Source of the DNA: Bog-473 sp963791455 | GTDB taxonomy: Bacteria > Actinomycetota > Acidimicrobiia > Acidimicrobiales > RAAP-2 | Assembly: GCA_963791455.1 (NCBI GenBank) | Contig: CAWBSM010000001.1 | Coordinates: forward strand, 186,001-250,000 | Reading direction: 5' to 3' | Length of the DNA: 64,000 nucleotides | Shown: positions 17,689 to 26,582 of the stretch, in pieces | Layout: each line of letters opens with the position of its first letter | Position numbering within the stretch: position 1 is the stretch's first letter | Notes under the pieces: generated by a model | What the model was told of the DNA's origin: nothing | Database searches by the model: none | What the model saw: the letters and a program-made list of their open reading frames with translations, nothing else | Position numbers and translations under genes: made by a program

Positions 17689-18362
17689 CGGCGTTGGTCG
17701 CGCTCGATGCGGCCGTCGCGTAGCACCACCGCCCGGGGCGCCCGTTGGGCCAGCTCGTCGTTGTGGGTGACCAACAAGACGGTTGTCCCGCGCTGGTGCA
17801 GGCGGTCCAGCAGGGCGAAGATCTCGCCGCCCGTGACCGAGTCCAGGTTGCCGGTGGGCTCGTCGGCCATGAGGAGCGCCGGCTCACCCACGACGGCGCG
17901 GGCAATGGCCACGCGCTGGCACTCACCGCCGGACAGCTCACCCGGCCTGTGACCGCTGCGGTGGTCCAGGCCGACGGCGGCCACGGCCCGAGCGGCGCGT
18001 TCGAGCCGCTCGGCCGCCGGGATGCCGCGATAGAGCAGCCCGTCCGCCACGTTGTGAAGGACCGAGCAGGTGGGCAGGAGGTGGAACTGTTGGAAGACGA
18101 ATCCGAGCTCGCTACACCGCACGCCGGACAGTTCCGTGTCCGACAGCGCCTCGGTCGCTCTCCCTGCGACGCGGACCGTGCCGGCGGTGGGGCGCTCGAG
18201 CGTCCCGGCCACCGCGAGCAATGTCGACTTCCCCGACCCAGAGGGGCCGGTCACGGCCACGAACTCGCCGGCGTCGACCTTCAGGGTCACGTCACGCAGC
18301 GCGACGACCGGTGGCGACCCGGCATGCTCCTTGGTCACGCCATGGAGCTCGAGCGCGCTCAC
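17685..18362 (-). CDS. ABC transporter ATP-binding protein, MacB/LolD family
   Basis: A 225-residue ATPase with Walker A GPSGSGKSTLL (about residues 39-49), the Q-loop in FVFQQFHLLP, signature LSGGECQRVAIARA and Walker B LLMADEPTGNLDS. The DEPTGNLDS element with a short length is characteristic of the LolD/MacB/FtsE class. It overlaps the permease downstream and the adaptor upstream by 4 bp each, so the three are almost certainly one exporter. Confidence 0.95.
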   Translation of the reverse strand: MSALELHGVTKEHAGSPPVVALRDVTLKVDAGEFVAVTGPSGSGKSTLLAVAGTLERPTAGTVRVAGRATEALSDTELSGVRCSELGFVFQQFHLLPTCSVLHNVADGLLYRGIPAAERLERAARAVAAVGLDHRSGHRPGELSGGECQRVAIARAVVGEPALLMADEPTGNLDSVTGGEIFALLDRLHQRGTTVLLVTHNDELAQRAPRAVVLRDGRIERDQRR

Positions 18363-19453
18363 TCGGCCACCACGACGCGGGTCCCCGGTGCGATGCCGGC
18401 ACCGGTCACCTGCACGTCCCCTCCGGCGAAGACCCCGGTGTGCACGCCCACCAGATGGCGCTGGCCCGACGGCTCCACGACTTCGAGCCCGTAGCCACCT
18501 TCGGCCAAGGCCAACAGCGCAGCGACGGGGACCGCGAGCACGTCGTGGACGCTCTGCACCGTGAGAGAGACCTGGACCGACTCGCCGTCATTGGCGCCGG
18601 TGGCCGCCGGGTTGTCCGGGGTGACCGTCAGCACGGTCGCTGCCGTGGACGACGAACCCGAGCCCGAGGACGATCCCGAGCTCGAGCCCGACGGAGGCGA
18701 TGGCCCCGTCGCCGACACGACCCCGGGCGTCGAAGATCCCGAGGGCAGGACGATGGACACGGCTTGGCCGACGGCGACGAGCGGGTCGTCGGGCGTGAGC
18801 GGGACCGAGACGACACGCGTGGTGGTCGTTACCCGATAGGGCGTGTCACCCGGCGCGGCGGGCTGTCCGGGAGAGACATCGGCGGCCTCGAGGCGGAGCG
18901 TGGCGGGAACGAAAGCGACTTCACCGAAACCGATGGACCCGGTGGGCGCCTCACCCAGGGCGGACTGCAGCCGATCGACCGCGGCGACGGTCGCGGCTCC
19001 GTAGTGCGGCCCGGCCGCGTCGAGCAAGCCCCGCGCGTCGCCCAGCGCGATCAGGTTGGCCTCGAGCTCGGTGACGTCGGGCCCGTCGGCCATGCCCGGC
19101 GTGAATGGGCGCCACGCCGGCACCGTACCGGCCAGGAGCACGACCGGTGTGTTGTCGACCCGGTAGAGCACCTGGCCCGGCCGCACGACCGTCGCGGCGG
19201 GGAGCACGCTGGTGTACGTCCCGCCGAGCTGGTTCACCACCGGTGGGCTGGGCCCATAGCCCAGCGTGCCCTCGGTCAGCACGGAGCTGGTGAGGTCGGT
19301 GCGAACCACCGTGGCCGTACTCATCGGCGGCGGGTTCGGCGCCGCCGGCGCGGGGGTGCCCCGCAGGGCGATGGTCACCCCCGCTCCACACAGTGCCGCG
19401 ACCACGAGCGCGACGCCGAGCTTCTTGGTGCTGGGCCGCCGGCTCGGAGTCAC
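18359..19453 (-). CDS. Membrane-fusion/adaptor protein with peptidoglycan-binding domain
   Basis: The 364-residue product has an N-terminal membrane segment (LGVALVVAALCGAGVTIAL). Next come a lipoyl/HlyD-type beta domain, a peptidoglycan-binding-1-like domain around residues 120-165 (PDVTELEANLIALG, then YGAATVAAVDRLQSALG), and a C-terminal barrel interrupted by a Ser/Gly low-complexity run. In Gram-positive organisms such adaptors link a MacB-type ABC pump to the cell wall. It is encoded between the lipoprotein and the ATPase with 4-bp overlaps on both sides. The substrate is not deducible. Confidence 0.85.
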   Translation of the reverse strand: MTPSRRPSTKKLGVALVVAALCGAGVTIALRGTPAPAAPNPPPMSTATVVRTDLTSSVLTEGTLGYGPSPPVVNQLGGTYTSVLPAATVVRPGQVLYRVDNTPVVLLAGTVPAWRPFTPGMADGPDVTELEANLIALGDARGLLDAAGPHYGAATVAAVDRLQSALGEAPTGSIGFGEVAFVPATLRLEAADVSPGQPAAPGDTPYRVTTTTRVVSVPLTPDDPLVAVGQAVSIVLPSGSSTPGVVSATGPSPPSGSSSGSSSGSGSSSTAATVLTVTPDNPAATGANDGESVQVSLTVQSVHDVLAVPVAALLALAEGGYGLEVVEPSGQRHLVGVHTGVFAGGDVQVTGAGIAPGTRVVVAE

Positions 19454-20052
19454 GGCCCTGTCCCGTCGTCATGGACCCCCGCCGGCAGCAGGTGCCGGCA
19501 GGCCGTGTCGGCCGAACGGAATTGCGGCGAATAGCGGCCGAAGTCGCTCGTGATGCCAGGAACGTTGCCCAGGTTGAGCTGACCCATCGACCCGGGGTCG
19601 AGCATCGAGATGTCGTGGGCACGCATGCACTGCGCGTAAAGGACCAGATGAGGCAGCCAGTGCGAGAGTTCCCCGCTGGCCCCGGCCTCCTTGGCCGCCA
19701 CGACCTTCGCGATGAAGCGGTTGCACACCGCCAGCGCGGCATTGGTGGCCGGCGAGGCCGGCGGCATCACGATGGAGAGCCCGGTGTGCCCGGGCCGGTG
19801 GAAGGGGTCGGGTTCGGCCACCCCGTGGGCGCGTAGGCATCGGGTGAACTCCACGAAGTCCAAGTCCGCCTGCGCGGACGAGGGCATTCCGACGTTCGAG
19901 GCGCTACCAGCCGCTGTGTGCTGCCCCGCCAGGCTGGCCACCGGGCGACCGCCGTCCCCGGACGAGCACGCGGCAGCGCTGACCGCGAACAGCGCACCGA
20001 GCAGGGCCACGCCGGCCCAGCGGCGCGGCCGACCTCTGCGTTCCCGTGACAT
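19450..20052 (-). CDS. Lipoprotein with duplicated Cys-(Met/Leu)-Arg-Ala-His motif
   Basis: A 200-residue exported lipoprotein. The signal peptide ends in the lipobox SAAAC near residue 29. The mature part contains two related segments, FTRCLRAHGVAEPDPF and YAQCMRAHDISMLDP, each followed downstream by another Cys (VCNRF and TACRHLL). Two disulphide-linked repeats or a metal or haem site are possible. Similar lipoproteins in actinobacteria accompany MacB-type pumps and adaptors, but I know of no proven function. ATG 20052 is chosen because it gives a normal signal peptide; ATG 20097 adds 15 residues. It heads the exporter operon. Confidence 0.8.
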   Translation of the reverse strand: MSRERRGRPRRWAGVALLGALFAVSAAACSSGDGGRPVASLAGQHTAAGSASNVGMPSSAQADLDFVEFTRCLRAHGVAEPDPFHRPGHTGLSIVMPPASPATNAALAVCNRFIAKVVAAKEAGASGELSHWLPHLVLYAQCMRAHDISMLDPGSMGQLNLGNVPGITSDFGRYSPQFRSADTACRHLLPAGVHDDGTGP

Positions 20053-20250
20053 TGCGCTCGACACAGTGTCCCTCGGCTGCGTGCGTTCGGACCCCATCAG
20101 CTCGGACCTCCCGTCCCGTCGCGTCCCCGGCGGACGCCGGCGCGCCGAGTCCTACACCGGGCGCCATCACACCGGCGTCACAGGGTCCGCCACAAACATC
20201 ACTGCGGGTGGGTCGAATCACGTGGTGGTGCTCACCCGTGGCCGACCGAA

Positions 20251-20283
20251 ATGTGACCACCATGTGACCGCCATGTGATGCCG
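20251..20283 (+). promoter_or_regulatory. Three 11-bp direct repeats, likely response-regulator operator
   Basis: Three consecutive copies of ATGTGACCRCC-like units start at 20251, 20262 and 20273; the third reads ATGTGATGCCG. An 11-bp phase of direct repeats is the usual layout for OmpR/PhoB-family binding. They lie in the divergent region between the lipoprotein operon and the regulator gene, 8 bp upstream of CAGGAT (20291-20296). That box could be the -10 of a leaderless regulator transcript starting at or beside GTG 20303. Autoregulation and control of the exporter operon are inference. Confidence 0.65.
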
Positions 20284-20302
20284 CCTGGGGCAGGATGGTC
20301 CC

Positions 20303-20956
20303 GTGAGGGTGCTCGTCGTGGAGGACCAGGTTGAGCTGGCCGACGACATCGGCGAGGGTCTGCGCGACCGCGGTTTCGGGGCCGACGTCGCCTACGACGG
20401 GGCCGCCGGGATCGAGAAGGCGATGCTCTACGACTACGACGTCGTCGTGCTCGACCGCGATCTGCCGCACGTGCACGGCGACGCGGTCTGTGCGGCCCTG
20501 GTCGGGTCGGAGCGTCCCGCCCGCATCCTCATGCTCACCGCCGCCACCATGGTCGGCGACCGCGTCCACGGGTTGAACCTCGGGGCCGACGACTACCTGA
20601 CGAAGCCGTTCGCATTCGAAGAGCTGGTGGCGCGGATCCACGCGCTGGCGCGCCGGGCTCCCTCGACACCGCCGGTCATGCACCGAGGCGACCTCGTGGT
20701 CGACCGGGCGCGGCGCAGCGTCAGCCGGGCCGGACGGCCGGTCTCGTTGACCCGCAAGGAACTCGGCGTTCTGGTGGAATTGCTGGCGGCGGACGGACTG
20801 GTGGTGAGCGCCGAGGCGCTGCTCGAGCGGGTATGGGACGAGCATGCAGACCCCTTCAGCCGAACGGTCACGGTGACGGTCGGTCGGCTGCGCGCCAAGC
20901 TCGGCACGCCCGACGTGATTGAGACGGTCGTCGGCTCCGGCTACCGAATCCGATGA
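20303..20956 (+). CDS. OmpR-family response regulator
   Basis: The 217-residue product has a receiver domain (residues 1-115) with the acidic pocket VVEDQ, phospho-acceptor Asp51 in VVVLDRDLP, and TKPFAFEEL. A winged-helix DNA-binding domain (about 125-217) follows, with LTRKELGVLVELLAADG and TVTVGRLRAKLG. The start is GTG 20303. It overlaps the kinase gene by 4 bp and diverges from the exporter operon, which is the probable target. Confidence 0.95.
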   Translation: MRVLVVEDQVELADDIGEGLRDRGFGADVAYDGAAGIEKAMLYDYDVVVLDRDLPHVHGDAVCAALVGSERPARILMLTAATMVGDRVHGLNLGADDYLTKPFAFEELVARIHALARRAPSTPPVMHRGDLVVDRARRSVSRAGRPVSLTRKELGVLVELLAADGLVVSAEALLERVWDEHADPFSRTVTVTVGRLRAKLGTPDVIETVVGSGYRIR

Positions 20957-22242
20957 CCCACGAGGCGACTTTCGAGCCGAGGCGGCGGCTCTGGTTCCCC
21001 AGCGGCATTCGGGCGCGGATGACCATCATCTACGCGTCGCTGTTCCTGGCCGGAGGGGCACTTCTGCTCGGGTTCACGTTCGGCCTGGTGGCGCACAGCC
21101 TGAACTCGTCCCGCAGCGGCATCGCGCCGCGGGTGGCACCGAGCCAGGCGCTCCTCAAGGAATGCAAGCAGCGGTTGACCGCGCAGCAACAATCGGCGGC
21201 GAAGGCGGGCGACGCCAAGGTCGTGCCGGCTCCGTCGATCAACCAAAGGTGCACGAAGGCTTTCATAGAGGGCGCCGAGGTGGGCACGAGCGACCAACGG
21301 GCCTACACGATGCACGAGCTGGAAGTCTGGTCCCTTATCGGTCTGGGCCTGCTCACGGTTGCCTCGGCGGCTTTGGGCTGGGTCATGTCCGGGCGCGCGC
21401 TGCGTCCCGTGCACGACATCACCGCGGCCGCCCGCCGCGCCTCCGAGCGTCACCTCGGCGAGCGCATCAACCTGAGTGGACCCGAGGACGAGCTCAAGGA
21501 GCTGGCCGACACGTTCGACGCCATGCTCGAGCGGCTCGATCAGGCCTTCGCCACCCAGCGCCAATTCGTGGCCAACGCCTCACACGAGCTGCGCACCCCG
21601 CTGACCTCCATGCGCACCGCCATCGACGTCGTGCTGGCCAAGCCCACCCGCACCACCGAGCAGCTCGAGCAGACGGTCGAGAAGGTGCGCCATGCTGTCG
21701 ACCGCGCCGAGCACATCATTGACGCGCTCCTCACGCTCGCCGTCAGCAACCGGGGCGTCGACGTCGTCGAGTCACTCGACCTGGCCACCGCGGCCGAGGA
21801 TGCGCTGGACGCCGTGGGCGAGCAGGCCCGGGCCTCGGGGTTGCGCATCGACGACGAGCTGGACCAGGCGGAGGTCAGCGGCAGTCGGGTTCTGCTCGAG
21901 CGCCTGGTGGCCAACCTGGTGGAGAACGCGGTCGTCCACAACGTCCCGGACGGCTGGCTGCGGGTGCGCTCGGGTTCTCACGACGGCCACGCCTATCTCG
22001 AGGTGGCCAACAGCGGCCCGCTCGTGGCCGAGGACGACCTGCCGCAACTTTTCGAGCCGTTCCGCCGGGCGGACACGCGCACCAGTTCGTCGGGCGTCGG
22101 CCTGGGCCTTTCCATCGTGCAGGCGGTCGGCGTGGCTCACGGGGCCGCACTCGATGCGCGGGCGTCGCCGGCCGGCGGGCTGATCGTGACGGTGACACTG
22201 CCCGCAACACCGCACCTGCCCGGACCGGTCCCGGCCGCCTGA
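20953..22242 (+). CDS. Sensor histidine kinase
   Basis: The 429-residue product has TM1 around residues 23-48, an extracytoplasmic loop of about 80 residues with two Cys (KECKQRL and NQRCTKAF), and TM2 around 130-152. HAMP and HisKA domains follow, with the phospho-accepting His211 in FVANASHELRTPLTSM. The HATPase domain has LVANLVENAVVHN and SSGVGLGLSIV. It overlaps the response regulator gene by 4 bp. The sensor loop does not resemble a ligand-binding fold known to me. Confidence 0.95.
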   Translation: MTHEATFEPRRRLWFPSGIRARMTIIYASLFLAGGALLLGFTFGLVAHSLNSSRSGIAPRVAPSQALLKECKQRLTAQQQSAAKAGDAKVVPAPSINQRCTKAFIEGAEVGTSDQRAYTMHELEVWSLIGLGLLTVASAALGWVMSGRALRPVHDITAAARRASERHLGERINLSGPEDELKELADTFDAMLERLDQAFATQRQFVANASHELRTPLTSMRTAIDVVLAKPTRTTEQLEQTVEKVRHAVDRAEHIIDALLTLAVSNRGVDVVESLDLATAAEDALDAVGEQARASGLRIDDELDQAEVSGSRVLLERLVANLVENAVVHNVPDGWLRVRSGSHDGHAYLEVANSGPLVAEDDLPQLFEPFRRADTRTSSSGVGLGLSIVQAVGVAHGAALDARASPAGGLIVTVTLPATPHLPGPVPAA

Positions 22243-22310
22243 ACAGGGTCGGAGCCGAGCCGGGGCAACCGGGCGGCGGCCGGGCCGAAAGGGCGAGCAC
22301 CCGGGGCGGC

Positions 22311-22339
22311 TTGCCACCCCTGCTCAGGGGCCCTATCCT
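22311..22339 (+). promoter_or_regulatory. Promoter for rplM-rpsI
   Basis: TTGCCA (22311-22316) and TATCCT (22334-22339) are separated by exactly 17 bp. The same hexamer pair arrangement (TTGCCA-N17-TATCTT) precedes groES. The predicted transcript would have a 5' leader of about 95 nt before rplM, long enough for a regulatory structure; the leader is GC-rich but I do not recognise a motif. Confidence 0.6.
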
Positions 22340-22440
22340 GTAGCTCCGGCTCGCGGGACCGCCGCGAGCGTCGAGCCCGGCCCGGGCCCAACGTCCGGGG
22401 CGGCGGCTCGCTCGCCTCGCGGATGCGAAAGATCGGTCTT

Positions 22441-22890
22441 GTGCGCACATTTTCACCGAAGGTCACCGAGATCCAGCGAAGCTGGTACGTCGTCGACGCC
22501 GATGGCCTGGTCCTCGGACGCCTGGCCTCGTCGGTGGCGGCCATCTTGCGCGGGAAGCACCGCCCCTACTTCGCCCCCCACGTCGACACCGGCGACCACG
22601 TGATCGTCGTCAACGCGGACAAAGTCGTCCTCACCTCGGGCAAGGCCGAGGCCAAGCTGGCCTACCGCCACAGTGGCTACCCCGGCGGCCTGCGCTCCAC
22701 CAGCTACGCCAAGTTGCTCGACGAGCAGCCGGCCGAGCTCATCCGTCGTTCGGTGCGCGGCATGCTGCCCAAGAACACCCTGGGGCGCCACATGCTCTCC
22801 AAGCTCCAGGTCTACGCCGGCCCCGACCACCCCCACGCCGCCCAGAAGCCCGAGCCGCTCGACCTGCCCGCGGCCCGTCGCGCCGGCTGA
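22441..22890 (+). CDS. rplM: 50S ribosomal protein L13
   Basis: L13 is an early-assembly 50S protein. The 149-residue product reads MRTFSPKVTEIQRSWYVVDA from GTG 22441, matching the normal L13 start. It includes LRGKHRPYFAPHVDTGDHV and the KMLPKNTLGRHM-like region (RGMLPKNTLGRHMLSKLQVY). An in-frame start 18 nt upstream would add MRKIGL and is less likely. rpsI follows 31 nt later. Confidence 0.98.
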   Translation: MRTFSPKVTEIQRSWYVVDADGLVLGRLASSVAAILRGKHRPYFAPHVDTGDHVIVVNADKVVLTSGKAEAKLAYRHSGYPGGLRSTSYAKLLDEQPAELIRRSVRGMLPKNTLGRHMLSKLQVYAGPDHPHAAQKPEPLDLPAARRAG

Positions 22891-22921
22891 CCACCCGGAC
22901 AGGAAGGACTGCACCCACGCA

Positions 22922-23314
22922 ATGCCCACCCCACTGAGCCAGACCACCGGACGCCGCAAGCAGGCCGTGGCGCGCGTGCGCTTCCGTCCCGGCCAGGGCT
23001 CCATCAGGATCAACAAGGTTCCCTTCGAGCAATACTTCACCTCCGCCACACACCGCATGCTCGTGACCGAGCCGTTGCGGGTGACCAACACCGCGGAGTC
23101 CTACGACATCGAGGCCACCATCGACGGTGGCGGGGTCTCCGGCCAGGCCGGGGCCATGCGCCTCGGTATCGCGCGCAGCCTGTGCGAGGTCGACCCCGAG
23201 CTGCGCGGCGCGCTCAAGCGCTCGGGCCTGCTCACCCGCGACGCGCGCGAGAAGGAGTCGAAGAAGTACGGCCTCAAGAAGGCCCGCAAGGCGCCGCAGT
23301 ACTCCAAGCGGTAG
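22922..23314 (+). CDS. rpsI: 30S ribosomal protein S9
   Basis: S9 reaches the P-site tRNA with its C-terminal tail. The 130-residue product begins MPTPLSQTTGRRKQAVARVR, contains GQAGAMRLGIARSL and ends KKARKAPQYSKR with the conserved terminal SKR. It is co-transcribed with rplM. Confidence 0.99.
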   Translation: MPTPLSQTTGRRKQAVARVRFRPGQGSIRINKVPFEQYFTSATHRMLVTEPLRVTNTAESYDIEATIDGGGVSGQAGAMRLGIARSLCEVDPELRGALKRSGLLTRDAREKESKKYGLKKARKAPQYSKR

Positions 23315-23324
23315 CGCGCGACGC

Positions 23325-24695
23325 ATGGCGCAGGCCCGCTTCGGCACCGATGGCGTGCGCGGGGTTGCGAACGAGGAGCTCACCGCCGAGCTGGCGCTGG
23401 CCCTCGGGCGCGCCGCCGCCCGCGTCCTGCCCGCCCCGATCTTCGTCGTCGGACGGGACACCCGGCGCTCGGGGCCGCTGCTCCAGGCCGCCTTCTCGGC
23501 CGGCCTGGCCACGGAGGGGGCCGACGTCGTCGACCTCGGTGTGCTCCCGACCCCCGGTGTGGCGGCGGTCGCCGAGCAACGCAATGCGCCTGGTGCCGTC
23601 ATCTCGGCCTCGCACAACCCGTTCGGCGACAACGGCATCAAGCTGTTCAGTCGCCTCGGGACGAAGCTGCCCACCGACGTCGAGTCGGAGATCGAGCGCG
23701 AGCTCGATTCCATCCTGGCCGACCCGGACCGCTCGCCGCAGCGGCCCACCGGGTACGCGGTGGGACACATCACGGCGGACCCCGAGGCGGTGGAGCTCTA
23801 CACCGAGCACCTGGCGGCGACGACGGAAGGCCGCCGCCTGGCCGGCCTGAGCATCGTGGTCGACTGCGCCCACGGCGCCGCCAGTGCCATCGCGCCTCGG
23901 GTGTTCGAAGATCTCGGCGCGCACGTCGTCGCGCTGCACCACACGCCCGACGGAGTCAACATCAACGAGAAGTGCGGGTCCACCGATCCGAGCGAGCTCT
24001 CGCTGGCCGTGGTCGAGCGTGAGTCCGACCTGGGTCTCGCCTTCGACGGCGATGCCGACCGGGTGATCGCCGTGGACCACAGCGGCACCGTCGTCGACGG
24101 AGACGTCCTGCTGGCGCTCTTCGCCCTCGACCTGGCCGAGCGCGGGCAACTCGCCGCCAACACGGTCGCGGTGACCGTGATGACCAACCTCGGCTTCCGC
24201 CTCGCCATGGAGGAGCGCGGCATCACCGTGCTCGAGACCGACGTGGGCGACCGCCACGTCCTGGCCGCGCTCGACGCCGACGGGCTGAGCCTGGGTGGAG
24301 AGCAGTCGGGTCACATCATCTTCCGCTCCCTGTCGACGACCGGCGACGGCATCCTGACCGGCATCGCGCTGGCCGACCTGGTGCTGCGGGCCGGCCGCCC
24401 CCTGGCCGAGCTGTCGCACGGCCTGGTCGAAAAGGTGCCCCAGCGCCTGGTGAACGTGCCCATCGCTCAACCCGAGCGCCTGGCCAACAGCGCCGAGGTC
24501 TGGGAGGCGGTCGTCAAGGCAGAGGCGGAGCTCGGGCACGAGGGCCGGGTGCTGCTCCGACCGAGCGGCACCGAGCCGAAGGTGCGCGTCATGGTCGAGG
24601 CGCGCGACGAGGCCCAGGCCAACGCGGTCGCGGCGCAGCTGGCGGGCGTCGTGGAGGCCGCCCTCGGGCAAAGCGAGCCACAGGCACCCAGGTAA
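23325..24695 (+). CDS. glmM: Phosphoglucosamine mutase
   Basis: Converts glucosamine-6-phosphate to glucosamine-1-phosphate for peptidoglycan precursor synthesis. The 456-residue product starts MAQARFGTDGVRGVANEELT. The active-site phosphoserine loop is VISASHNPFGDNGIK, the metal loop is LAFDGDADRVI, the sugar-binding loop has GGEQSGHII, and the C-terminal phosphate-binding loop is RPSGTEPKVRVM. It starts 10 nt after rpsI and precedes glmS, so two consecutive amino-sugar steps are adjacent. Confidence 0.98.
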   Translation: MAQARFGTDGVRGVANEELTAELALALGRAAARVLPAPIFVVGRDTRRSGPLLQAAFSAGLATEGADVVDLGVLPTPGVAAVAEQRNAPGAVISASHNPFGDNGIKLFSRLGTKLPTDVESEIERELDSILADPDRSPQRPTGYAVGHITADPEAVELYTEHLAATTEGRRLAGLSIVVDCAHGAASAIAPRVFEDLGAHVVALHHTPDGVNINEKCGSTDPSELSLAVVERESDLGLAFDGDADRVIAVDHSGTVVDGDVLLALFALDLAERGQLAANTVAVTVMTNLGFRLAMEERGITVLETDVGDRHVLAALDADGLSLGGEQSGHIIFRSLSTTGDGILTGIALADLVLRAGRPLAELSHGLVEKVPQRLVNVPIAQPERLANSAEVWEAVVKAEAELGHEGRVLLRPSGTEPKVRVMVEARDEAQANAVAAQLAGVVEAALGQSEPQAPR

Positions 24696-24716
24696 CCCCA
24701 GGTAGCCTGGACCACC

Positions 24717-26582
24717 ATGTGCGGCATCATCGGCGTCACCGGGGAGGCCGATGCGGTCCCACTGCTTCTCGGTGCCCTGCACCAGCTCGAGTACCGGGGC
24801 TACGACTCGGCGGGGATCGCCATGGTGGTCGACGACGAGGACGGCGCCGGCCCGGCGGGGGCCGTCTGGCGGGTGCGGGCGGCCGGCGGGACGAACTCGG
24901 TGGCCAACCTGGCCACGTTGGCCGCCGACGCGCCCCGGGGGCACCACGCCGCCATCGGCCACACCCGCTGGGCGACCCACGGGAGCCCCACCCCGGAGAA
25001 CGCCCACCCGCACACCGACTGCACGGGGCGCTTGGCCATCATCCACAACGGCATCATCGAGAACCACGCCGAGCTGCGGGCCGAGCTCGAGGCGGCCGGC
25101 CACACGCTGACGTCGGCCACCGACACCGAGGTGATGGCGCACCTGATCGAGCAGGAGATGGCCGGCGGCGCCACGCTGGCCTACGCCACCCGCTCCATGT
25201 TGCGCCGGGTGCGAGGCGCCTTCTCCATCGCCGCCGTCTCCTCCGACGAACCCGACACGATCGTGGCGGCCCGGCGCTCCACGCCGCTCGTGCTCGGGTT
25301 GCACGACGGCATGGCCCTGCTGGCGTCGGACATCCCCGCCCTGATCGGGCACACGCGCCGCGTCTTCGCCCTGGCCGACGACGAGCTGGCCGTGCTCACG
25401 CCCGGTTCGCTCGAGGTGACCACGCTCGACGGGGTCGCCGTCGAGCCCGAGCAGCTCACCATCACGTGGGACATCGAGGCGGCGCAGAAGGGCGGCTTCG
25501 CCGACTTCATGTCCAAGGAGATGCACGAACAGCCCGAGGCGGTGGCCGACACGCTGCTCGACCGCCGCGGGCGGGGCGGGGAGTTGATCCTCGACGAGAT
25601 GCGGTTGAGCGCCGCCGACCTGTGTGCCGTCGACAAGGTCTTCATCGTCGCCTGCGGCTCGAGCTACCACGCCGCCCTGGTGGCGAAGTACGCCATTGAG
25701 CATTGGGTCAAGGTGCCGGTCGAGGTCGACATCGCCAGCGAGTTCCGCTACCGCGACCCGGTGCTCAACGAGCGCACGCTGTGTGTCGGTGTCTCCCAGT
25801 CGGGCGAGACGCTCGACACGTCCGAGGCCGTGCGGGAGGCGGCCCGCCTCGGCGCCAAGGTGCTGGTCGTCTCCAACGTCGTCGATTCCTCCATGGCCCG
25901 GGCGGCCGACGGGGTGCTCTACACCCGGGCCGGGCCCGAGATCGGCGTGGCCTCGACCAAGTGCCACCTGGCCCAGATCGTTGCGCTCGAGGTGCTCGGC
26001 CTGTACCTGGCCCAGATCCTCGGCACCCAGCCGGTGTCGGAGATCAACGAGATCCTCAACGCCATGGAGGTCCTACCCGGACTGATCACCGAGGCGCTGG
26101 CGCGGGCCGGCGACGTGGACGACGTGGCGGCCAAGCTCACGGACGCCCGCGACTTCTTCTTCCTGGGACGCCACGTCGGGTACCCGGTCGCGCTCGAGGG
26201 CGCCCTGAAACTGAAGGAACTCGCCTACCTGCGGGCCGAGGGCTACCCGGCCGGCGAGCTCAAGCACGGCCCGATCGCGCTGATCGAGCCGGGGACCGTC
26301 GTGGTCGGGATCGCCACGCGCAACCCGTTGTGGGAGAAGATGCTGTCCAACCTGTCCGAGGTGCGCAGCCGCGGCGCCACCGTCGTGCTGGTGGCCGACG
26401 ACGGCGACGAGGAATCGGCTGCCGTCGCGGACCAGGTGCTCTGGGTCCCGCCCACCAACCCGCTCCTCGCGCCCGTGATCGGCGTCGTGCCGCTGCAGCA
26501 GCTGGCCTACCGGCTGGCCCGGCTGCACGGGCACGACCCGGATCGCCCACGCAACTTGGCCAAGACGGTGACCGTCGAGTGA
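24717..26582 (+). CDS. glmS: Glutamine-fructose-6-phosphate aminotransferase (isomerizing)
   Basis: First committed step of UDP-GlcNAc synthesis: fructose-6-P + Gln to glucosamine-6-P + Glu. The catalytic Cys2 is in MCGIIGVTG. The glutaminase domain (about 1-240) shows GHTRWATHGSPTPENAHPH. Two SIS sugar-isomerase domains follow, with ACGSSYHAALVAKY, SQSGETLDT and the C-terminal PRNLAKTVTVE. The product is 621 residues. There is no Shine-Dalgarno, and a TAGCCT box ends 8 nt before ATG, so near-leaderless initiation is possible. The stop overlaps acpS. Confidence 0.98.
   Translation: MCGIIGVTGEADAVPLLLGALHQLEYRGYDSAGIAMVVDDEDGAGPAGAVWRVRAAGGTNSVANLATLAADAPRGHHAAIGHTRWATHGSPTPENAHPHTDCTGRLAIIHNGIIENHAELRAELEAAGHTLTSATDTEVMAHLIEQEMAGGATLAYATRSMLRRVRGAFSIAAVSSDEPDTIVAARRSTPLVLGLHDGMALLASDIPALIGHTRRVFALADDELAVLTPGSLEVTTLDGVAVEPEQLTITWDIEAAQKGGFADFMSKEMHEQPEAVADTLLDRRGRGGELILDEMRLSAADLCAVDKVFIVACGSSYHAALVAKYAIEHWVKVPVEVDIASEFRYRDPVLNERTLCVGVSQSGETLDTSEAVREAARLGAKVLVVSNVVDSSMARAADGVLYTRAGPEIGVASTKCHLAQIVALEVLGLYLAQILGTQPVSEINEILNAMEVLPGLITEALARAGDVDDVAAKLTDARDFFFLGRHVGYPVALEGALKLKELAYLRAEGYPAGELKHGPIALIEPGTVVVGIATRNPLWEKMLSNLSEVRSRGATVVLVADDGDEESAAVADQVLWVPPTNPLLAPVIGVVPLQQLAYRLARLHGHDPDRPRNLAKTVTVE

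Noticed and set aside
20060..20070. GACACAGTGTC palindrome upstream of the lipoprotein ATG
   Set aside because: Only 5-bp arms around one base, frequent by chance, and possibly inside the coding region if ATG 20097 is used.
23274..25967. 897-codon minus-strand frame opposite glmM and glmS
   Set aside because: High-GC antisense frames lack stops by composition. The plus strand encodes complete, motif-verified GlmM and GlmS; the antisense product has no domain.
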